Shown here: positions 56,570-64,000 of the stretch, piece by piece
Layout: each line of letters starts with the position of its first letter
Position numbering within the stretch: the first letter of the stretch is position 1
From: Parasponia andersonii
Taxonomy: Eukaryota > Streptophyta > Magnoliopsida > Rosales > Cannabaceae
Length of the DNA: 64,000 nt
Assembly (NCBI GenBank): GCA_002914805.1
Contig: JXTB01000017.1
Span: 1,406,026-1,470,025 of the forward strand
Direction: 5' to 3'
The notes under the pieces: generated by a model
Told to the model about the DNA's origin: nothing
The model's input: the letters and a program-made list of their open reading frames with translations, nothing else
The model's database searches: none
Made by a program: the position numbers and the translations under genes

Positions 56570-59170
56570 TTGAAAGAAAAAGGTAGAAAAACTGCTCGAA
56601 ATTGGATTCATTAGAGAATATTTTTAAACGAACTAGCTTGCAAACCCAGTTTTGGTGAAGAAATCTAGCGAAAAGTGGACAACTTGCGTTGATTTCACCG
56701 ATCTCAACAAAGCATGCCCGAAGGACAGTTTTCCCCTTCCGAGAATCGACCAGCTTGTAGATACAATGTCAGGTCATGAATTGCTAAGTTTTATGGATGT
56801 GTATTCTAGATATAATCAAATGCCTATGTACAAGCTAGATAAGGAGCATACCTCATTCTTCACTGATCGAGGATTATACTGTTATATGAAGATACCCTTC
56901 AAACTCATTAATGTAGGAGCAACTTATCAGTGTCTTGTCAATATGATATTTGCAAAACAAATTGGCAAGACAATGGAGGTATAAATTGATGACATATTGG
57001 TAAAATCGAAGAAGACTGAAGATAACGCCAATCACCTTGATAAGATGATCAAGATTCTTCGAATGTATCAAAAAAAGCTGAACCCTCAAAAATGTGCATT
57101 TGGGGTAGGATCTGAGAAGTTCCTAGAGTTTATGGTCAATCAGCGGGGTATTGAAGCTAGCCCTTAGAAGATACAAGCAGTGATTGACATGCAATCATCT
57201 CACAAACCAAGGATGTACAGAGCTTGGTAAGAAGAGTGGCCGTATTGAGTTGATTCGTATCAAGATTAGCTGATTAATGCCAACCATTCTTCAAGGTGTT
57301 GAAAGGATCAAAGAAATTTGAGTGGATGGGGAAGTGAGAGCAGGCATTCTAAGAGTTTAAAAAATACTTGGGTTCTCCTCCATTCTTGTCAAAGCCAAAG
57401 TCAGGGGAAAAGTTATACTTGTATCTTGTTATTTCAAAATATGCAATGAATGTTGCGTTAATTTAAGAAGAAGAAAATATACAGTGACCTGTATATTACG
57501 TAAGTAAAAGATTACTCGATGTCGAAATAAGATAACCAGAGATAGAGAAGTTGGCACTAGCACTCATCATCGTATCTAGGATGCTTTGACCTTATTTTCA
57601 TGTGCAGTCTATAGAAGTTTTCACAAACTCTCTTGAAGTAGGTTTTGCAAAAGCTTGAGTTAGAATATAAGGCATTGATAGTTAGGCTTAAGCTCACATG
57701 AGAAATAAAGGTCGAGATGATCGAAGTATATAGTGACTCCCAATTGGTCATTTGTCAAGTGATCGGTGATTACCAAGCCAAAGGAGGAAGAATGCTGGCT
57801 TATTTATAGGGAGTGCAGAGACCGCTCTTGACATTTACCGCCTATAGCATTCAACTTCTTTCTCATACTAAGAACACTCAGGTAGATACTATAGCCAAGC
57901 TTGCTTCGATGAAAGATGTAGAATTACTGAAAGTGGTCCTTGTTGAATTTCTCATAAAACTAAGTATTGAAGTAGAGTCCTAAGTAACCATGCCAGTTGA
58001 CGAAAAAACCTTCATGATGGATCCTATAATGAAGTATCTACAAAATAGTGACCTTCCCGAGAATAAATAAGATGCAAAGTGACTTTAAATGAAAGAAACT
58101 CACTATATCATCTATGATGAGAAGTTTTAGCTTATCGTTATTATTATGTGCTGACAAAAAAAAAGCACACTACACTATGAGAGGAATTCATGATGGGATA
58201 TGCGGAGATCATTCTAAGGAGCAGGCACTTGTGAACAAAGCTCTCAAATAAGGGTATTTTTAGCCTACTATGAAGAAGGATTCAATGGAATTCGCCAAGA
58301 GATACGACAAATGTCAACAATTTGTAACCGTTCCTAGAACGCTACGTGTTCCTCTAACTTCGATGATTGATCCATGGCCATTCACAGTATAGGATATTGA
58401 TATTATTGGAATGCTCTTATTGGCACGAGGTAGATTGAAGCATGTAGTGGTCACATTTGATTATTTCACCAAGTAGACAAAAGCTGGAGCTTTAAGTACC
58501 ATTTTTGCGAAGAAATTTACATATTTTGTTTACAAGTCTATAATCTGCCATTATGGTATACCACACACTATAGTTTATGATAATAGGAAGCAATTTGACT
58601 GCGATGAATTTCATAACTTCTACGATAACTTAGGCATCAAGAAAAGCTTCTTCGTCATCATTCATCCACAAGCCAATGGTTAGGTCAAAGCTATAAACAA
58701 GGTACTTAAACAAAACCTAAAGATGAAGCTGGAAGAACACAAGGAAACCTGGCCAGAGGTACTTCTGTAAGTATTATGGGCTTATCGCACCACTCAACGA
58801 ACCACTACTGGAGGAAGTCCATTCTCTTTAGCTATGGATATGAAGCAATGGTGCCAGTAGAAATTTGTGTGAGCTCACTTCAACGATCTATTTATGAGCA
58901 AGATCAGAACAATATATTGATAAGAATTAAGCTCGATCCTCTACAAGAAAGGTGCGAGTAGTCTTAACTACGGATTGCATCATACTAATAATGCAGAACT
59001 TGATATTATAATTCTAAAGTCCAGAATAGACAAATTGAAGTTGGTGACCTTGTTCTTCGACAAGTTCTCCCTAACTCTAAAAAGCATGGTGCTAGTGTAT
59101 TTGGATCTTCTTAGGAAGGACAATATATTATTGATACTGTCATTCGACCTGAGACATACAAACTAGCTCG
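56570..59170 (+). pseudogene. pol remnant of Tat copy B
   Basis: RT is at 56652-56984 (DFTDLNKACPKDSFPLPRID, LLSFMDVYSRYNQMPMYKLD). Diverged RNase H and integrase sequences follow to 59166 and match copy A position for position. Heavily decayed. Confidence 0.85.
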
Positions 59171-59979
59171 CACTAGAGGATAAAAATCAAGTATGCTTGG
59201 AATGAAGAATAGCTTCGTCGTTATTATCAAAAAATCTTCATGTAGCTTCAAAGGCATATGGGGCTTCTTGTTATCCATCATCTAAATTCATCAATAAAGA
59301 TATCATTTCTTTGATTTTATCATCCTATTATTTCTTTATATTTGTTTGTCTTTTATATTTTATGGCCGTCTTTGAACACCGTAATACTCGGGGACAGTAG
59401 AATCAGATCGTTATCTCCTACTTGCTTCCTGAGAGACTATACAAATGTTCACTTAAAGGGGTTAGAATTTTAGATCACTAAATTTCTTAAATTTCTTAAA
59501 ATCTTAAGATTTTCTCCCCGGTTCATACCTTAGCATGTCGTATTATGCAATATCCTTTCTCGAACATAAAAATGACTAAGTGAAACGTCCATAGTTCGAT
59601 GTGATATATTGCTATAAATCCTATTTTCTCATGGAACTTTGGAAAAACAATATTGAGATTGCATCACTCATACTCATTATTTTTTTAAGTGACCTAACCT
59701 ATCCTAATGCTTAAAACTCATTTTAAGTTAGTTTGATTCGAATTGCAATAATGTACTGATCAGTCACTTAGTAATTGACTACTTGGTTAAATTATGCGTC
59801 GTTATATTATTATACGATATGTTTTAATTGTTTTGCATGAATAAAAATTCGACAAGAGGAACTTCATAAATTAAAGCTCACACCCGTGTGCAAGCAAAAT
59901 ATTACATAAATAAATGAGCAAGCTCGTATTTCTCCTTAGCTATACATCTTTGGTTTTTTTTTTAAAAAAAAAAAAAAAT

Positions 59980-62150
59980 CTATTATGCAAATGTGTCCTT
60001 TCCCTTATTAGCAGCTTCTGTAGCTTCATCCTCCTTCCAGCTCTCAATAAGTTTGACCACATCTTCGCTAAGGAAGGAAAAGTCTAACTCTGGATGCTTG
60101 CAAAAAATGTTGTAGATAATGGTCGATGAGGCGATATCGCTAGTTTTTTCTTCAAGCTCTTTGCCTTCGGTGGCCTTAAACTCTTCAATAGCTTTACAAC
60201 CTGCCTCCTTGGTCGCCTCCTTCAGAGCATTCGGATGTTAGGAGATAGTATTCTCAAGTTCTTTTACCCTCTGCTCGAACTTTTCTTTTTCTAGCTTCTT
60301 CTTAGCCAAAGCCTTTTACAGTTGTTTCTTTGTTGATTTGAAGGTATTTTTCTCATCCTCACGAGTCTTCTTCAAGTCCTTGCATACTTAGGCCATTTCT
60401 TCAATCTTTTTGCCCCTCACTGTGCATTCAAGGATTAGGTCATACATCAGTACAATAGCTACAGCAGCCTGAAATGTAACAATAATGTTAGAAAAAAGGG
60501 AATGTAGTATATATGAATAGAAAGAAGGAAACATACATTAGCCAATATTCACATTGTAGCACTAAATGCACCTTTGCTGGTCTTTGCTTCATTCTCTCCC
60601 AACCTTCTTCAGAGGTGAAGCGATCGATGATGGTCATGCTCAGGCTTGCTTTTTCTGGCAATTAATGAAGGAGTACGAGAAACTCTTCATCCTTATCAAC
60701 CTAGCTCGGTCTCCCAGAGGAAGAAGCTGGTTCTTTGTTTAAAGGCTCAGGCTAGCTTGTAACTTCAGTAGGTTAAGGAGGAGGAGAGCTTTGAGAGATA
60801 TTCTCGAAGGTGACTTTTCATTTTTTAGAAGTATCGACTTTCTCTTTCCCTTTCTTTAAGGAAGGAGGCATGCCTTCCGATGTCTTTGATTTGGATCTTA
60901 AGCCTAGTGTCAAAGGAAGAGCTCATAATCCACTGTCGATTGTCATATCTACATAATGGTATTATGGTTAATATGCGAGGAGTAAGATATTATACTGCGA
61001 AAGGTAAAAATTTATTTTACCTTCAGTTATTGAAGGTGTTGAAGTTGGTTGTGGTTATTGAGAGGTAATAGGTTGCAAAACTATCCTCTTCTTCGAAGAA
61101 GAAATTTTAGTTTTTTGCCTCTTTGAGCTAGAAGTCCTTAAAGTTGAAGGTACCTTTCGTTTCCTTGAACTCAAAGGCTTGGATAGACGATTGGCAGTTG
61201 CAGAAAGAGAAGCTCCCTTCAGAAACAACCTGTAAGCGACCAAGTTCTTGGTTATCCCAAGTTTTTTTCAATCGAATTAGTTCTTAGTAATTATAAGTCC
61301 CAATCAAATTCTTCGATTGCGAGCTCGTTTATTTTATACACTCTTGTGAGTTGTTCATTGTTGAGTCTTGGGCGTTCTTTGTTTACTACGAAGATATTAA
61401 CATGCAGTCAGGTAAGAGATTATATGTATCGAAAGAGCGAGTTATAGCTAGAAGTTACCTACCAAGACTTTGAAAAAAGTCGTTATCCTTGTAATCAAAA
61501 TGGAAAAATAGATTTAATTACATGATTCAACCGTTTTCTCGCATAGAAGAAGCCAAAATTAGAGGGGTTCAATTTCACTTTGTAAAATCAAGCGAACTCT
61601 TTGTGGGGGGTTCTTAGACCTAGCTTATAGTATAATATGTATAAGCCTACTATATATCTTTAAGTATTTGGAGTTAATTGGAAATGGACTACACCATAGT
61701 ATTCGACTATTGATTTAATATATGGGTGGAGAGAAAGGTGGACGCTGTATCTTAGAGCTGTGTCTAAAAATGAGGCAATTCCTCAAGGAAGGATGTGTGG
61801 TCGATTAAATTCTATAAGAAGGCGAAGAGGCATGTCGATTTTGTAGTCACGTGCAATCTTCTCGAGCTTGTTTATGGTACAGCTCGTCTTTATATTTGTG
61901 CATGGTCAGTCACCATGTAGGTAATTGTAGCCTGTGGAGACTATTGGTGCATCCCTGATGTGATGAGGCTATTGGTCTTGAGGAAGATCACCAATGCAAG
62001 GACTACTCTGCCTAGTCCCGGTTATTTCTATCTTGGGCTGCTACTTTAAGTAATCATCGATATCTATTGAACTAATGCTCGCATCGGAGAATGACGACTC
62101 CCCAGAGAACGTATTCCTCTCCCTAAGTTATTTGCTATTAGACATCTGAA
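59980..62150 (-). pseudogene. Antisense reading-frame region of Tat copy B
   Basis: Minus-strand counterpart of 3600-5340 in copy A. A basic, serine-rich segment at 61055-61243 (SKPLSSRKRKVPSTLRTSSS, KRQKTKISSSKK) parallels 4199-4477. Further left, 60000-60470 reads as a glutamate/lysine-rich coiled-coil-like stretch on the minus strand. More decayed than copy A. Confidence 0.6.
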
Positions 62151-63331
62151 AAAGAAACATAGGATGTATTTAATCCTATGCGAGTATTAGTCTACAAGTA
62201 CATTTATAATTTGTATTTATAAAACTAACCTAAGTATCACCTAGAAATAGATATACTGGTCTATTGTTACAGGTATACTCGCTATGTGCGAGCAATTTAG
62301 GGATATAAACCCTAGAAAATTGCGCTGCCAGTCAACTATTCATCTAATTGCAATCTGATCAAGTTTTTCTAATTAACTTATGGTTATATGGTTTTCATCT
62401 ACAAACCCAGAAATCAGAAAAATCACAAATTTACCTATAAGTCTTGCCTATTTATAAGAATTTATCATTAATATTAAATAAGAAAAGTCAAATTCATCAT
62501 TCTAGTATTCATAATCTAGACATTATCAGTATTATTAGTTCAATGAATGGATAAATCGATAGTTCACAATCCATTCAATTCAAGAAAGAGAAGTTCAGAG
62601 ATAATGATAGTTCAAGTTTCTTAAAGCAATTTATCATTTATACATGTTTTGTTTATGTGGGTATCGTAATATTAAGGGAAACAGAAATAAAGGAACAAGA
62701 AAGAGAGAGGGATACCATCCTTGATTTGAAGCTTCGGAGAGTTACCTGAGAACTGAACCTTACCTGGATAACACAATGACTGGAATCTCTGAGCTTTGCT
62801 GGAAAATCTGAGATCTCGGAAGTGTTTTGGGCTCTTTTGGGTTCTTGGAATTCTGGGACTAGGAAGTCTCGAAAGTTCAAGAGAAAATGACAATGGAGAA
62901 GAATATGGAGAGTTTTTTTTTATATACCTTAAGAATTAATAAATCTTAGCCGTAGATCTAAAGAGTTAATTTTCGGATCTAATTGTCAGATTTCACGCTG
63001 GATGTTTGATATTCGAAAATTAAATTCATTTAATTTTGAAATACGTAAAGATTTTGATTTGAAATGACGGCTTATATCATCAACATCATCATGTCTACTC
63101 GAGAAACGAAAGAGTTTTTTTTAGTCTCACCAAATCCTAAGATAGAAAAAGGCACGTGGATGCGACTGTTAGAAAAGTGGATATGCAGGATCTTGAAAAG
63201 ATGTGATTCGAGATTTCGCAACCCTCCTAAGGTTTCAACATGACCTCATCAACGTCACACTCTTAAACTCACACTTATCAAATGAGGAAGCTCCATTCAG
63301 ACTTAAAGGAGCGATGGAGCTGAGGGGCAAT

Positions 63332-63925
63332 TATTATGCTATTTTAAATCTACAATTAGTCAACGCCAGGTAAAAAAAGTCAACAATTGAGATAAATGTG
63401 TTAGGTCGCATATGTGCTTTTCTGACCGAAGTGTGACCTTCTCCGAATAAATAATATGCAATCATCAGAAAAGGAAACAAGCTTCTCAGTAGAGAACAAA
63501 CAATCTATTTATTAGTTATTACCCAATTTTGTATTGTTATCCGGAATTATATTTTCTAATTATATACTTTCCCACTATTATAATTGGGAAACAATAAGCC
63601 TCCCTCACCTATATAAAGGGGGTTCGGTCTTATTATTAATTATAACACAACTATCTCATAGTCATCTCATAATTACTTCACTACACATTTTTTGTAATTC
63701 TCTTTTTACTCTCACATTAAGACTTAAAGAAACTCTTGTAATTCTCCAGAAAATAGTAAAAAACAGTGAGTATAAACTCATCTTTTTTGTGGTTGAATCA
63801 CTATAAAATTCTTGTCTCTTTATTTTATTTTATTTTTTTTACTTTATCAGTATTTTTAGTACATAAACTACATCTCATAATTTCATAATTTCTTAAATTC
63901 ATTATTGATAAAACTTCCGTCAATA
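63332..63925 (+). repeat. 3' LTR of Tat copy B
   Basis: It starts TATTATGCTATTTTAAATC after GGGGCAAT (the other family members read TGTTATGC) and ends CTTCCGTCAATA. A TATA-like CTATATAAAGGGGGTTC is at about 63609. Confidence 0.88.
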
Positions 63926-64000
63926 CACATATATAGATTTTTATTTGAAAGGATTATAAAACATAACTAAAAACATATAAATATGCATATATATATATAT
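63926..64000. other. AT-rich tail of the window
   Basis: Flank of Tat copy B with a TA microsatellite beginning at about 63984. Nothing else seen. Confidence 0.6.

Larger units (their letters stand above)
53112..63925 (+). mobile_element. Ty3/Gypsy LTR retrotransposon, Tat lineage, copy B (full length, decayed)
   Basis: LTRs of about 590 bp (53112-53701 and 63332-63925) flank gag, protease, RT, second RNase H and integrase, then an antisense region, all colinear with copy A. The polypurine tract GAGCTGAGGGGCAAT precedes the 3' LTR. Total length is 10.8 kb. The two LTRs differ at many sites and the coding region is heavily broken, so it is older-looking than copy A. No clear target duplication. 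After the 5' LTR, ATTGGAGC resembles a decayed TTGGCGCC-type primer site. Confidence 0.9.

Noticed and set aside
53107-63930. AAATA / CACAT as target duplication of Tat copy B
   Set aside because: The sequences do not match and the LTR ends are blurred by TA-rich flanks.
1-64000. CRISPR arrays, tRNA or rRNA genes, bacterial operons
   Set aside because: No spaced direct-repeat arrays, cloverleaf signatures or Shine-Dalgarno-led gene clusters were found. The tandem repeats present have no unique spacers.

Overview
This is a piece of a plant nuclear genome, almost certainly a eudicot. The evidence is GT-AG introns, two plant-only gene families (a BELL-class TALE homeobox gene and a PYR/PYL/RCAR abscisic-acid receptor), plant LTR-retrotransposon lineages (Tat and Athila of Ty3/Gypsy, and Ty1/Copia), a plant LINE with an RNase H domain, MULE-type inverted-repeat elements and many AT microsatellites. 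I cannot name the species from sequence alone. Nothing bacterial, viral or organellar is present, and I found no tRNA, rRNA or CRISPR array.

Only two host genes look intact. ATH1 (minus strand, 12472-14613, four coding exons, 560 aa) encodes a BELL homeodomain transcription factor with canonical splice sites and a long intron-containing leader. A PYL2-like ABA receptor (minus strand, 50655-51242, single exon, 195 aa) sits in a 3.2-kb island between two retroelements. About 36 kb of mostly transposon-derived sequence separates them.

Layout: 1-7144 is the right part of a Tat-lineage Gypsy element cut by the window edge, ending in a 3' LTR. 7941-12124 is a MULE-like foldback element whose left arm was split by a 3.1-kb non-autonomous LTR element (8046-11180, minus strand, perfect 5-bp target duplication). 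12472-16600 is ATH1 and its leader/promoter. 16600-25000 is AT-rich spacer holding a small inverted-repeat element (17426-18009) and an Athila-like LTR remnant (19840-21394) with a MITE inside it. 24954-27120 is a 5'-truncated LINE on the minus strand. 27809-33377 is a decayed Copia element containing a solo Tat LTR (28765-29404). 33654-35843 is a MITE-like unit split by a Pack-MULE-like element (33858-35624) that carries a fragment of a GRF zinc-finger gene. 37984-49925 is a complete-length but decayed Athila element with a perfect 5-bp target duplication and an extra env-position ORF. 53112-63925 is a second, full-length, decayed Tat element with both LTRs.

The main interest is layered insertion, which gives a relative chronology: foldback before LARD, Copia before solo LTR, outer MITE before Pack-MULE. 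Three LTRs of one Tat family also differ in the number of short U3 tandem repeats, and both Tat copies carry an antisense reading frame between integrase and the 3' LTR. I see no clearly new biological system. The best candidates for undescribed biology are the Pack-MULE with its captured GRF fragment and the foldback/LARD composite 350 bp downstream of ATH1.
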